A DNA stretch of 64,000 nt, taken from positions 1 through 64,000 of the forward strand of contig WGNB01000041.1 of assembly GCA_016124795.1 (NCBI GenBank), in the 5' to 3' direction. The first letter of the stretch is position 1. Every line of letters starts with the position of its first letter. Positions 1 through 7,857 of the stretch are shown here, in pieces. Both the position numbers and the translations under genes were made by a program. The notes below the pieces were generated by a model that made no database searches, had not been told where the DNA came from, and saw nothing but the letters and a program-made list of their open reading frames with translations. This DNA is from Rhodopseudomonas sp. Lineage in GTDB: Bacteria > Pseudomonadota > Alphaproteobacteria > Rhizobiales > Xanthobacteraceae.

Positions 1-1272
1 CTGGCCGCCACTTACGCCGTCATCATGTCGGAGCGCGTCAATCGCGCCGTCGTCGCGCTCGCCGGCGCCGGCATCATGATCATCGTCGGCGTGCTCGACC
101 AGCAGGAGGCCATCAAGGGCGTCGACTGGAACACGCTCGGGCTGCTGACCGGCATGATGATCCTGGTCTCGGTGGCGCGCCGCTCCGGCATGTTCGAATA
201 TGTCGCGATCTGGTCGGCCCGCGCCGCGCGCGCCCACCCGGCCGGCATCATGCTGCTGTTGCAGGTCGCCACCGCGGTACTGTCGGCGCTGCTCGACAAC
301 GTCACCACCGTCCTGCTGATCGTGCCGGTCACGCTCGCCATCACCAATACGCTGCGGGTGCCGGCTTATCCATTCCTGTTCGCCGAGATCATGGCCTCGA
401 ACATCGGCGGCACCGCGACGCTGATCGGCGATCCGCCGAACATCATCATCGGCTCGCAGGTCGGACTCGACTTCAACGATTTCATCTATCACCTGACGCC
501 GGTCATTCTCATCGTCCTGGCGGCGCAGACGATCATGATTCACGCAATCTGGGGCCGCAAGCTCAAGGCGGTGCCGGAAGCCCAGGCCGAAATCATGGCG
601 ATGAACCCGGTCGGCGCGATCAAGGACTGGCGTCTGCTCAAACAATCGCTGGCCGTGCTGACGATGGTCATCGTCGGTTTCATCTTCGCACATCAATCCC
701 ATCTCGAACCGGCGACCGTGGCGCTGACCGGCGCGGCACTGCTGATGCTGCTCGACAACTGGTCGCATCAGGCCGAGAAGGCGTCGCATAACATCCACAC
801 CACCTTCGGCGACGTGGAATGGATCACGATCTTCTTCTTCCTCGGCCTGTTCATCGTCGTGCACGGCGTCGAGATCGGCGGGCTGCTGCACCTTCTCGCC
901 GAGAAGCTGGTGGCGGCGACCGGCGGCAATCTGGCGGCCACCGGCTACTCGGTGCTGTGGGCCTCGGCCATCCTGTCGGCGGTGGTCGACAACATCCCCT
1001 TCGTCGCCACCATGATCCCACTGATCAAGAGCGTCGCGCCGGCCTTCGGCGGCGAGGCGCATATTCAGCCGCTGTGGTGGTGTCTGTCGCTCGGCGCCTG
1101 TCTCGGCGGCAACGGCACCCTGGTCGGCGCGTCCGCCAACCTGACGGTTGCCGGCATTTCGGAGCGCAACGGCGTGCCGTTCCGCTTCCTCACTTACACG
1201 CTCTACGCCGCGCCGCTGACGATCGTGTCGATCGCCATCGCCAACCTCTACATCTGGTGGCGCTACTTCTGA
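1..1272 (+). CDS. ArsB/NhaD-superfamily permease, 5' end outside window
   Basis: Polytopic inner-membrane permease of the ArsB/NhaD (IT, SLC13/P-protein-like) superfamily; the substrate is not known from sequence and could be a cation or an organic/inorganic anion. An in-frame ATG lies at 25, but the reading frame is open to base 1, and the preceding residues LAATYAVIMSE match LAVTYAVIMSE of the paralogue at 4158, so about 20-25 N-terminal residues lie upstream of the window. Family hallmarks visible are DNVTTVLLIVPVT, GGTATLIGDPPNIIIGS and, in the second half, VVDNIPFVATMIPL, i.e. the two inverted-repeat halves of the fold. It is followed by a strong terminator at 1320. The protein is highly similar to the permease at 4158-5495, so the pair arose by duplication. 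Confident in family, unsure of substrate. Confidence 0.85.
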   Translation: MAATYAVIMSERVNRAVVALAGAGIMIIVGVLDQQEAIKGVDWNTLGLLTGMMILVSVARRSGMFEYVAIWSARAARAHPAGIMLLLQVATAVLSALLDNVTTVLLIVPVTLAITNTLRVPAYPFLFAEIMASNIGGTATLIGDPPNIIIGSQVGLDFNDFIYHLTPVILIVLAAQTIMIHAIWGRKLKAVPEAQAEIMAMNPVGAIKDWRLLKQSLAVLTMVIVGFIFAHQSHLEPATVALTGAALLMLLDNWSHQAEKASHNIHTTFGDVEWITIFFFLGLFIVVHGVEIGGLLHLLAEKLVAATGGNLAATGYSVLWASAILSAVVDNIPFVATMIPLIKSVAPAFGGEAHIQPLWWCLSLGACLGGNGTLVGASANLTVAGISERNGVPFRFLTYTLYAAPLTIVSIAIANLYIWWRYF

Positions 1273-1319
1273 CCGGGGTTAAACCCGGTCCGGAACAAAA
1301 CCCCGGTTCCCCGTAAGCC

Positions 1320-1353
1320 GCCCGCCCGGTCCCGCGACCGGGCGGGCTTTTTT
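1320..1353 (+). terminator. Rho-independent terminator after the first permease
   Basis: Perfect 12-bp stem (1320-1331 with 1336-1347), 4-nt loop, followed by six T residues at 1348-1353. Confidence 0.9.
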
Positions 1354-1389
1354 ATGTGGCCCACCCTTGCGGTTTCATCGCGCGACGAT

Positions 1390-1423
1390 ATATGAAGTCT
1401 ACCTTAGTAGTTTGCCTTCATAT
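1390..1423. promoter_or_regulatory. Candidate MarR operator
   Basis: Inverted repeat ATATGAAG (1390-1397) / CTTCATAT (1416-1423), with a second nested inverted repeat CTAC (1399-1402) / GTAG (1407-1410). It lies 15 bp before the ATG of the MarR-family gene at 1438. MarR proteins usually repress their own promoters through palindromes at this position, so this is a likely autoregulatory site. The assignment to this protein is inference. Confidence 0.5.
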
Positions 1424-1437
1424 CCCGGACCCGCACC

Positions 1438-1887
1438 ATGGCCCCGCCACCCCCGGTCACGCCTTCCGCCGACGTCGCGGCGCTTGCCGCCGAACTGCAT
1501 ACGGTTGCCGGCCGGTTGAAGCGCCGCCTGAGGGAACAGGCCAGCGCCGGCGACCTGACGCCGTCGCAAGTCGCCGTGCTGATGCATCTCGACCGCGCCG
1601 GCCCAACCACCGTTACCAACCTCGCCCGCGCCGAAGGCGTGCGGCCGCAATCGATGGGCGCCACCGTCGCCGCGCTTGAAGCCGCCGGACTGGTCAAAGG
1701 CGCGGCCGACCCCGACGACGGCCGGCAGACAATTCTGTCGCTGACGCCGGCCTGTCAGAAACTGTTCAAGGACGGCCGCGCCGCCCGGCAGGATTGGCTG
1801 GCCCGCGCCATCGTCACCAAACTAACCGCGCCCGAACGCAAGGACCTCGCCAAGGCCATCGCCTTGCTCAAGCGGCTGGTCGAGTGA
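1438..1887 (+). CDS. MarR-family transcriptional regulator
   Basis: A 149-residue winged-helix DNA-binding protein of the MarR family, the normal length for these dimeric repressors. The core HTH is seen around residues 38-65 (LTPSQVAVLMHLDRAG, then TNLARAEGVRPQSMGATVAALE), followed by the wing with DPDDGRQTILSLT, the typical D-x-R wing motif. The family usually binds small phenolic or aromatic ligands that release it from DNA. It heads a same-strand run with an isochorismatase-fold hydrolase, a small membrane protein and an MFS exporter, which suggests it controls an export or detoxification cassette. An inverted repeat just upstream is a plausible autoregulatory operator. Confidence 0.88.
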   Translation: MAPPPPVTPSADVAALAAELHTVAGRLKRRLREQASAGDLTPSQVAVLMHLDRAGPTTVTNLARAEGVRPQSMGATVAALEAAGLVKGAADPDDGRQTILSLTPACQKLFKDGRAARQDWLARAIVTKLTAPERKDLAKAIALLKRLVE

Positions 1888-1933
1888 CGACGCATCGCCG
1901 TTTCCCATCTTCATCGCACATGAAAGACTGACC

Positions 1934-2497
1934 ATGGCATTGACCACGCTCGATCCGAAAACCGCCCTCATCGTCATCGACTTGCAGAACGGCATCGTTG
2001 CGCTGCCGGTCGCACATCCGGTCGAACCGGTCATCGAGAAGGCCACCACGCTGACGGCCGCCTTCCGCCGCCACAAGCTGCCGGTCGTGCTGGTCAACGT
2101 TGCTGGCGGCGCACCCGGCCGAACCGAGCAATCACCGCGCATCAGCAGTTTTCCGCCCGATTGGGCCACGCTCATTCCGCAATTGAACCAGCAACCGACC
2201 GACCATCTCGTTACAAAGAAGAGCTGGGGCGCATTCACCGCGACCGGACTTGCCGACATCCTGAAGACGCAAGGCGTGACCCAGATCGTACTGGCCGGTG
2301 TCGCCACCAGCATCGGCGTCGAATCGACCGCGCGTCAGGCGTTTGAACTCGGCTTCAACGTCACGCTCGCGGTCGACGCCATGACCGACCTGAATGCCGA
2401 CGCTCATGCCAACAGCATTGGCCGCATCTTTCCGCGTCTCGGCGAGACCGGAACGGCGCAACAGATCGTCGATCTCCTGAATGCGCGGAGTGCCTGA
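1934..2497 (+). CDS. Isochorismatase-family hydrolase lacking the usual catalytic Cys
   Basis: A 187-residue protein with the isochorismatase/cysteine-hydrolase Rossmann-like fold. The catalytic Asp is in ALIVIDLQNG (about residue 16) and the catalytic Lys in VTKKSWGAF (about residue 94). The segment that normally carries the nucleophilic cysteine reads VATSIGVESTARQA, so Gly stands where Cys is expected. Members with this change, for example PhzD-type isochorismatases, hydrolyse vinyl ethers rather than amides; others in this subgroup are uncharacterised. It starts 46 bp after the MarR gene and ends 2 bp before the next gene, so it is probably co-transcribed with both. The exact substrate is unknown. 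Confidence 0.82.
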   Translation: MALTTLDPKTALIVIDLQNGIVALPVAHPVEPVIEKATTLTAAFRRHKLPVVLVNVAGGAPGRTEQSPRISSFPPDWATLIPQLNQQPTDHLVTKKSWGAFTATGLADILKTQGVTQIVLAGVATSIGVESTARQAFELGFNVTLAVDAMTDLNADAHANSIGRIFPRLGETGTAQQIVDLLNARSA

Positions 2498-2499
2498 CT

Positions 2500-2844
2500 A
2501 TGTCATGGGGTCACCTGCTACCCTGCTTTTTCGGCGGCGTCTTTCTGAGCAATGCGGTGCCGCATCTGGTCAGCGGCCTGATGGGCCGGCCGTTTCAAAG
2601 CCCGTTCGCCAAGCCGCGCGGCCAGGGGCTGTCGTCGTCGACGGTCAATGTACTGTGGGGCTTCGTCAACCTCGCGATCGGTTACGTGCTGACCTGCCGC
2701 GTCGGCACGCTCGATCTGAAGGCAACGCCGGATGTTGCCGTATTCGGTCTGGGCATTCTGCTGATAGGGCTGATGGCGGCGCGGCTGTTCGGCCGGTTCA
2801 ACGGCGGCAATGCGCCGGTGGCCAATACGCAGGCGCGCGCTTGA
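2500..2844 (+). CDS. Small hypothetical membrane protein
   Basis: A 114-residue protein with hydrophobic segments near residues 5-27 (HLLPCFFGGVFLSNAVPHLV), 50-66 (VNVLWGFVNLAIGYVL) and 79-96 (VAVFGLGILLIGLMAARLF), consistent with three membrane passes. I do not recognise a characterised family. It sits 2 bp after the isochorismatase-fold gene and its stop codon overlaps the TTG start of the MFS gene, so it belongs to the same transcription unit and may be translationally coupled to the transporter. Confidence 0.75.
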   Translation: MSWGHLLPCFFGGVFLSNAVPHLVSGLMGRPFQSPFAKPRGQGLSSSTVNVLWGFVNLAIGYVLTCRVGTLDLKATPDVAVFGLGILLIGLMAARLFGRFNGGNAPVANTQARA

Positions 2845-4055
2845 GCGCGCCCGCGTCCGGCACCTTCGATGCGCTGCGCGGCTATAACTATCGGCTGTGG
2901 GCGGGCGGCGCTTTCGTCTCCAATATCGGTACCTGGATGCAACGCACCGCGCAGGACTGGCTGGTGCTGACCGAACTGACGCACCATAACGCCACCGCGG
3001 TCGGCATCGTCATCGGCCTGCAATTCGGCCCGCAGGTCCTGCTGCTGCCGTTCACCGGCTATGCCGCCGACCGTTTCGACCGCCGCAGACTTCTGCTCAT
3101 GACCCAATCCGCGCTGGCGCTGCTCGCCGCCGGCCTCGGCGTCCTGGTGCTCAGCGGCGCGGTGACCCTGTGGCATGTCTATGTCTTCGCCTTCCTGCTC
3201 GGCTGCGCCACCGCTTTCGACATGCCGGCGCGTCAGACTTTCGTATCCGAGCTGGTCGCCGACCGGCAACTGGCCAACGCGGTGGCGCTGAACTCGACCT
3301 CTTTCAACGCGGCGCGCATGATTGGCCCGGCAGTCGCCGGCGTCCTGATCGCATCGGTCGGCTCGGGTTGGGTATTTCCGATCAACGCCGCCTCGTTCCT
3401 GGCGACCATCGCGGCGCTGTTGTTCCTGCGCGGCGACGAATTGCACGTCCGGGCGCGCGCCGCCGGCGCCACCGGCGGCTTGACCGAAGGCTTCCGCTAC
3501 GTCGGACGGCGGCCCGACCTCCAGGCTTTGCTGCTGATGCTGCTGGTGATCGGCACCTTCGGCCTGAACTTTCCGATCTATATCGCCACCATGTCGGTGA
3601 CAGTGTTTCACGGCGGCGCCGATCAATATGGCCTGCTGTCGACGATGATGGCCACCGGGTCGGTCGCCGGCGCTTTGCTGGCGGCGCGGCGCGCCCGCGC
3701 CAGCGTCGAGATGCTGCTCACGGCGGCCGCGCTGTTCGGGCTCGGCTGCGTGCTGGCCGCGCTGGCGCCGAATGTCATTCTGTTCGGCGCCGCCCTGATC
3801 GTCATCGGCATCGCGGCACAGACCTTCACCACCTCGACCAACGCGCTGGTGCAACTGTCGACCGACGACGCGATGCGCGGCCGGGTCATGGCGATCCTGC
3901 TCGCCATTGCGCTCGGCGGTATGCCGGTCGGCGCGCCTATTGTCGGGCGCGTCGCCGATCATTTCGGCGCGCGCTGGGCGCTCGCGGTTGCCGCCTGCGC
4001 CGGCTTCGCCGCCGCCGCGATCGCCACCGCCCATCTGATGCGGCGACCACGCTGA
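2841..4055 (+). CDS. MFS transporter, EntS-like (MFS_3) exporter
   Basis: A 404-residue major facilitator with 12 predicted helices, resembling the enterobactin-exporter EntS/MFS_3 group: N-terminal FDALRGYNYRLWAGGAFVSNIGTW, then WMQRTAQDWLVL, and the loop after helix 2 with AADRFDRRRLLL. The open frame extends back to 2481, but that extension runs antiparallel in frame through the 114-residue gene upstream and looks non-coding. The chosen start is TTG at 2841, whose TG is shared with the TGA stop of the upstream gene and which places the first helix at the expected position. Likely exports a small molecule under MarR control; the substrate is unknown. Confidence 0.85.
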   Translation: MSAPASGTFDALRGYNYRLWAGGAFVSNIGTWMQRTAQDWLVLTELTHHNATAVGIVIGLQFGPQVLLLPFTGYAADRFDRRRLLLMTQSALALLAAGLGVLVLSGAVTLWHVYVFAFLLGCATAFDMPARQTFVSELVADRQLANAVALNSTSFNAARMIGPAVAGVLIASVGSGWVFPINAASFLATIAALLFLRGDELHVRARAAGATGGLTEGFRYVGRRPDLQALLLMLLVIGTFGLNFPIYIATMSVTVFHGGADQYGLLSTMMATGSVAGALLAARRARASVEMLLTAAALFGLGCVLAALAPNVILFGAALIVIGIAAQTFTTSTNALVQLSTDDAMRGRVMAILLAIALGGMPVGAPIVGRVADHFGARWALAVAACAGFAAAAIATAHLMRRPR

Positions 4056-4067
4056 CCGCTTGACTCG

Positions 4068-4099
4068 CCCCGGCCGTTGCAGGAGCTTGCCGGCCGGGG
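4068..4099 (+). other. Intergenic hairpin
   Basis: Perfect 9-bp stem (4068-4076 with 4091-4099) and 14-nt loop in the 102-bp gap between the MFS gene and the second permease. No T-run follows, so it is not a standard terminator; it may attenuate or stabilise the message. Confidence 0.45.
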
Positions 4100-4157
4100 G
4101 TACAGGGCGCTCCAGGCGTAAATCGCCGGAGCCCCTTGAATTTGGGGGAACTCGCCT

Positions 4158-5495
4158 ATGACCGCAGACGCGGTATCGCACGTCATTCTCGGTCTCAATC
4201 CGATGTGGGTATCGACCTGCATTCTGGCCGTGACTTACGCCGTCATCATGTCGGAAAAGATCAACCGCGCCATCGTCGCGCTGGTCGGCGCCGGCATCAT
4301 GATCGTGGTCGGCGTACTCGACCAGGATCAAGCGATACACGGCATCGACTGGAACACCATCGGCCTTCTGACCGGCATGATGATCCTGGTGTCGATCTCG
4401 CGACGCTCCGGCATGTTCCAATATCTCGCCATATGGTCGGCGCAAGCCGCGCGCGCCCATCCGGCCGGCATCCTGATCGTGCTGCAGATCACCACCGCCG
4501 TACTGTCGGCCTTCCTCGACAACGTCACCACGGTGCTGCTGATCGTGCCGGTCACTTTCGCGATCTGCACCACGCTAAAAGTCCCGGCCTATCCTTATCT
4601 ATTCGCGGAAATCTTCGCCTCCAACATCGGCGGCACCGCGACGCTGATCGGCGATCCGCCGAACATCCTGATCGGCTCGCAGGTCGGGCTCACCTTCAAC
4701 GACTTCGTGATCAACCTGGCTCCGATCATCATCGTGGTGATGCTGGTGCAGGCGCTGATCATCCATGTGCTGTGGGGCAAGGACCTGCGCTCGACGCCGG
4801 AATCGCAGGCCGCGGTGATGGCGATGAAGGCCAGCGAATCGATCGAGGACTGGCTGCTGCTCAAGCAGGCGCTCGTCGTGCTGACGCTGGTGATGGTCGG
4901 CTTCGTGCTGGCGCGGCACCTGCATCTGGAGCCCGCCACCATCGCGATGCTCGGCGCCGCCATCCTGATGATGCTCGACAACTGGGCGCATCATAACGAG
5001 AAGGCCGCGCACAACATCCACCAGACCTTCGGCGACGTCGAATGGATCACGATCTTCTTCTTCATCGGCCTGTTCGTGGTGGTGCATGGCGTCGACGTCG
5101 GCGGATTGCTGAACCTGCTGGCGACCAAGCTGGTCGCGGCGACCGGCGGCAACATGGCCCATGCCGGCATAGCGATCTTGTGGGCGTCGGCTTTCCTCTC
5201 GGCGATCGTCGACAATATCCCCTTCGTCGCCACCATGATCCCGCTGATCAAGAGCATGGCGCCGGCCTTCGGCGGACCGGAGCACATTCAACCGCTGTGG
5301 TGGTGCCTGTCGCTCGGCGCCTGTCTCGGCGGCAACGGCACCCTGATCGGCGCGTCCGCCAACCTGACGGTGGCCGGCATTTCGGAGCGCAACGGCGTGC
5401 CGTTCCGCTTCGTCACCTACACGCTCTATGCCGCGCCGATGATGATCGTCTCGGTGGCGATCTGTAACGTCTATATCTGGTGGCGGTACTTCTGA
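4158..5495 (+). CDS. ArsB/NhaD-superfamily permease, second copy
   Basis: Full-length 445-residue paralogue of the permease at 1-1272, with the same hallmark segments (DNVTTVLLIVPVTFAI, GGTATLIGDPPNILIGS, IVDNIPFVATMIPL, CLGGNGTLIGASAN). About 10-12 transmembrane helices are expected, arranged as two inverted halves. Start is ATG at 4158 with a GGGGGAA Shine-Dalgarno-like run at 4144-4150. Because this copy is complete, it shows how much of the first is missing. Divergence between the copies is mostly conservative, so both are probably functional. The transported ion is not determinable from sequence. A terminator follows at 5531. Confidence 0.87.
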   Translation: MTADAVSHVILGLNPMWVSTCILAVTYAVIMSEKINRAIVALVGAGIMIVVGVLDQDQAIHGIDWNTIGLLTGMMILVSISRRSGMFQYLAIWSAQAARAHPAGILIVLQITTAVLSAFLDNVTTVLLIVPVTFAICTTLKVPAYPYLFAEIFASNIGGTATLIGDPPNILIGSQVGLTFNDFVINLAPIIIVVMLVQALIIHVLWGKDLRSTPESQAAVMAMKASESIEDWLLLKQALVVLTLVMVGFVLARHLHLEPATIAMLGAAILMMLDNWAHHNEKAAHNIHQTFGDVEWITIFFFIGLFVVVHGVDVGGLLNLLATKLVAATGGNMAHAGIAILWASAFLSAIVDNIPFVATMIPLIKSMAPAFGGPEHIQPLWWCLSLGACLGGNGTLIGASANLTVAGISERNGVPFRFVTYTLYAAPMMIVSVAICNVYIWWRYF

Positions 5496-5530
5496 TCCGC
5501 CGCCCGACCGGATGGGCTGAAACACCCTGA

Positions 5531-5565
5531 ATGGCGCGTCGCCCGATCCGGCGGCGCGCCATTTT
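5531..5565 (+). terminator. Rho-independent terminator after second permease
   Basis: A 13-bp stem with one G-T pair (5531-5543 with 5550-5562), 6-nt loop and a short T-run (5562-5565). Confidence 0.75.
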
Positions 5566-5721
5566 GCCGACCGGACCCCAGGCCGCTAACCGGGCGTTTA
5601 CCATAAAGGGCTTACCTCCATTTGGCTCCGTCGCGCGCGGCCGCAACTTATGACGCGCCCCGACGTTGAGCCTTGGAGCGCCGTGGATGATCCGTGGCGC
5701 TGGCAGTCGGGTAGGCGTTCT

Positions 5722-6525
5722 ATGGCGTTTCAGGGCCCCGGATCAGTTGCCCGGTTCACCGCCGGACTTATCGTCCTCGCCGTCATCACCGTGGCCGCCG
5801 CGCCACCGGCGTCGGCCGGCTTTTTCGACACCGTCATCAACGGATTCCGCCGCGCCGTCGGCGCGCCCGATCTGCCGACACGGGGACCGCAGGCAACCGA
5901 TCCTCTCTCCAATCTCGTCAACCGCATCACCGGCGACGTACCGCAGCAGGAACTCGACCATCTGCGGCCGGACGCGCGCGGACCGGAACGGGCCTTCTGC
6001 GTGCGGACTTGCGACGGCCATTATTTCCCGGTGCAGGCCCATGCCGGGCTGAGCGCGGCCGAGAGCTGCCGCTCATTCTGCCCGGCCGCCGAAACCCGGC
6101 TTTACGGCGGCAGCAATATCGACACGGCCGTCTCGGCCGATGGCCGGCGCTATGCCGACCTGCCCGCCGCCTTCGCCTATCGCAAGGCAGTCGTCGCCGG
6201 CTGCACTTGCAACGGTCGCACCGCTTTCGGCCTGGCGCGTATCGACATCGCCCGCGATCCGACGTTGCGGCCCGGCGATATTGTCGCCACGCCGCAAGGG
6301 ATCGCGGTCTACACCATCAATAGCAACAATACCGGCGCGTTCTCACCGGTCGCCAGCTATCCCGGCCTGCCGAAGGACACCCGCGACCGGCTGGCGCAAA
6401 CCCGCATCGGCCCCATGACAACGGTCGCGGTGAGCGACGACATCACCGCATCGATCCCGGCGGCGGCGAAAAATGCTCGCGCCGAAGCGCCGCGCGCGCG
6501 GCTGAACCAGCAGTCAGTGCGCTAA
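5722..6525 (+). CDS. DUF2865 domain-containing secreted protein
   Basis: A DUF2865 protein, a cysteine-containing family typical of Hyphomicrobiales with no known function. The frame is open from 5650, but ATG at 5722 gives a clean Sec signal peptide (ARFTAGLIVLAVITVAAAPPASA-G), so it is preferred; the protein is then 267 residues. The DUF2865 core is recognised by FCVRTCDGHYFPV, ESCRSFCPAAETRLYGG, the tyrosine/proline region ADLPAAFAYR and GCTCNG. The six cysteines suggest disulfides in the periplasm. Its 3' end overlaps the 3' end of the opposite-strand oxidoreductase gene by 12 bp. Confidence 0.85.
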   Translation: MAFQGPGSVARFTAGLIVLAVITVAAAPPASAGFFDTVINGFRRAVGAPDLPTRGPQATDPLSNLVNRITGDVPQQELDHLRPDARGPERAFCVRTCDGHYFPVQAHAGLSAAESCRSFCPAAETRLYGGSNIDTAVSADGRRYADLPAAFAYRKAVVAGCTCNGRTAFGLARIDIARDPTLRPGDIVATPQGIAVYTINSNNTGAFSPVASYPGLPKDTRDRLAQTRIGPMTTVAVSDDITASIPAAAKNARAEAPRARLNQQSVR

Positions 6526-7608
6526 TCGCGCGGCGACGTCCTCGGCCAGCGACAGCGAACTGGTCAGACCGGGCGATTCAATGCCGAACATCTGCACCAG
6601 TCCCGGCACGCCATGATCCGCCGGACCGTCGATCATGAAATCGGCCTGCGGCTCGCCGGGCCCGGTCAGCTTCGGCCGGATGCCGGAGTAATCCGGCGCC
6701 AGCGCACCATCGGGCATTGCCGGCCAATACGTGCGAATACGCGCATAGAAGGCATCGGCGCGCCTGGGATCGACTTCATAATGCTCGCGCTCGATCCATT
6801 CGACATCCGGCCCGAAACGCATGCGGCCGGCCAGATCGAGCGTGACGTGCACGCCAAGCCCACCCGGCATCGGCACCGGATAGATCAGCCGCTTGAACAC
6901 CGGCTTGCCGGTGAAGGTGAAGTAATTGCCCTTGGCCAGCACCAGACGCGGCACGCGCGGCTGCGGATAATCCGGCATAGCGTGCGCCACCGTCTGCGCG
7001 CCCAGGCCGGCGCAATTGGCGATGGCATCGAAGGTCATGTCGCCGGCCTCGCTGCCGCCGAACGACACCTGCCATTGACCGTCTTTACGGACCGCGCCCG
7101 TCACCGGCGTGTTGAAGGCAATCATGCCGCCGGCGTCTTCGAGGTCACCACGCAGCGCCAGCATATAAGCATGGGCATCGACGATGCCGGTCTCGGGCGA
7201 CAACAGCGCGCCGACACAGGCGAGATCCGGCTCCATGGCGCGCGCCGCGTCGGCGGTGATCGGCGTCAGGCCTTCGACATCGTTGATCTTGCCCTGCGCC
7301 GCGATCGCCTCGATCTTGGCCAGTTCGGCGGCATCGGTGGCGACGATCAGCTTACCGCATTTGCGGTGCGGCACGCCATGCGACGCACAGAACGCATAGA
7401 GCAGCCTGCGGCCGGCGACGCAGTGGCGGCCGCGCAGGCTGCCGGTCGGATAATACATGCCGCCGTGGATGACTTCGGAGTTGCGCGCCGAGATGCCGGT
7501 ACCGATGGCGTTTTCAGCCTCGGCCACCACCACCTCATGACCGTTGCGGGCCAGCGCGCGCGCCACCGCCAGGCCGACCACGCCGGCGCCGATGACTAGA
7601 ACCTGCAT
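6514..7608 (-). CDS. FAD-dependent oxidoreductase, L-2-hydroxyglutarate oxidase-like
   Basis: A 364-residue D-amino-acid-oxidase-superfamily flavoenzyme. The N-terminus has the dinucleotide-binding motif VLVIGAGVVGLAVARALA followed by the acidic residue ending beta-2 (VVVAEAE), and then the substrate-side signature SARNSEVIHGGMYYP characteristic of LhgO/L2HGDH relatives, which oxidise L-2-hydroxyglutarate to 2-oxoglutarate. The C-terminal FAD-contact region reads MFGIESPGLTSSLSLAEDVA. It is a single gene, convergent with the DUF2865 gene. The substrate is inferred from similarity; other 2-hydroxy or amino acids remain possible. Confidence 0.83.
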   Translation of the reverse strand: MQVLVIGAGVVGLAVARALARNGHEVVVAEAENAIGTGISARNSEVIHGGMYYPTGSLRGRHCVAGRRLLYAFCASHGVPHRKCGKLIVATDAAELAKIEAIAAQGKINDVEGLTPITADAARAMEPDLACVGALLSPETGIVDAHAYMLALRGDLEDAGGMIAFNTPVTGAVRKDGQWQVSFGGSEAGDMTFDAIANCAGLGAQTVAHAMPDYPQPRVPRLVLAKGNYFTFTGKPVFKRLIYPVPMPGGLGVHVTLDLAGRMRFGPDVEWIEREHYEVDPRRADAFYARIRTYWPAMPDGALAPDYSGIRPKLTGPGEPQADFMIDGPADHGVPGLVQMFGIESPGLTSSLSLAEDVAARLAH

Positions 7609-7857
7609 GGCCAGAACCGCGCTATGACCCGGATGTGCATGCGACCTTCCGTACCGATCCGGCCGCCGAGCGTGACCATCGCCACGACCGCCGCCAGTAA
7701 AACCGTTAAGGCCAAGGCATTAGAGATAAACCATCATTTGCACAAGAATGGGCGCTACAAGACCCTCGCCCCGCCGCCGGGCGGCAAGCCTCTTGACCTC
7801 GACGCCAGGTTGAGAAGATTCAGTCTCCGCAACGCGAAAGAACGGCAGGCCGGAACC

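Noticed and set aside
2682-4460. A 592-codon minus-strand frame
   Set aside because: Antisense to the MFS and permease genes; low-complexity Arg/Gly/Gln composition typical of the opposite strand of GC-rich coding DNA.
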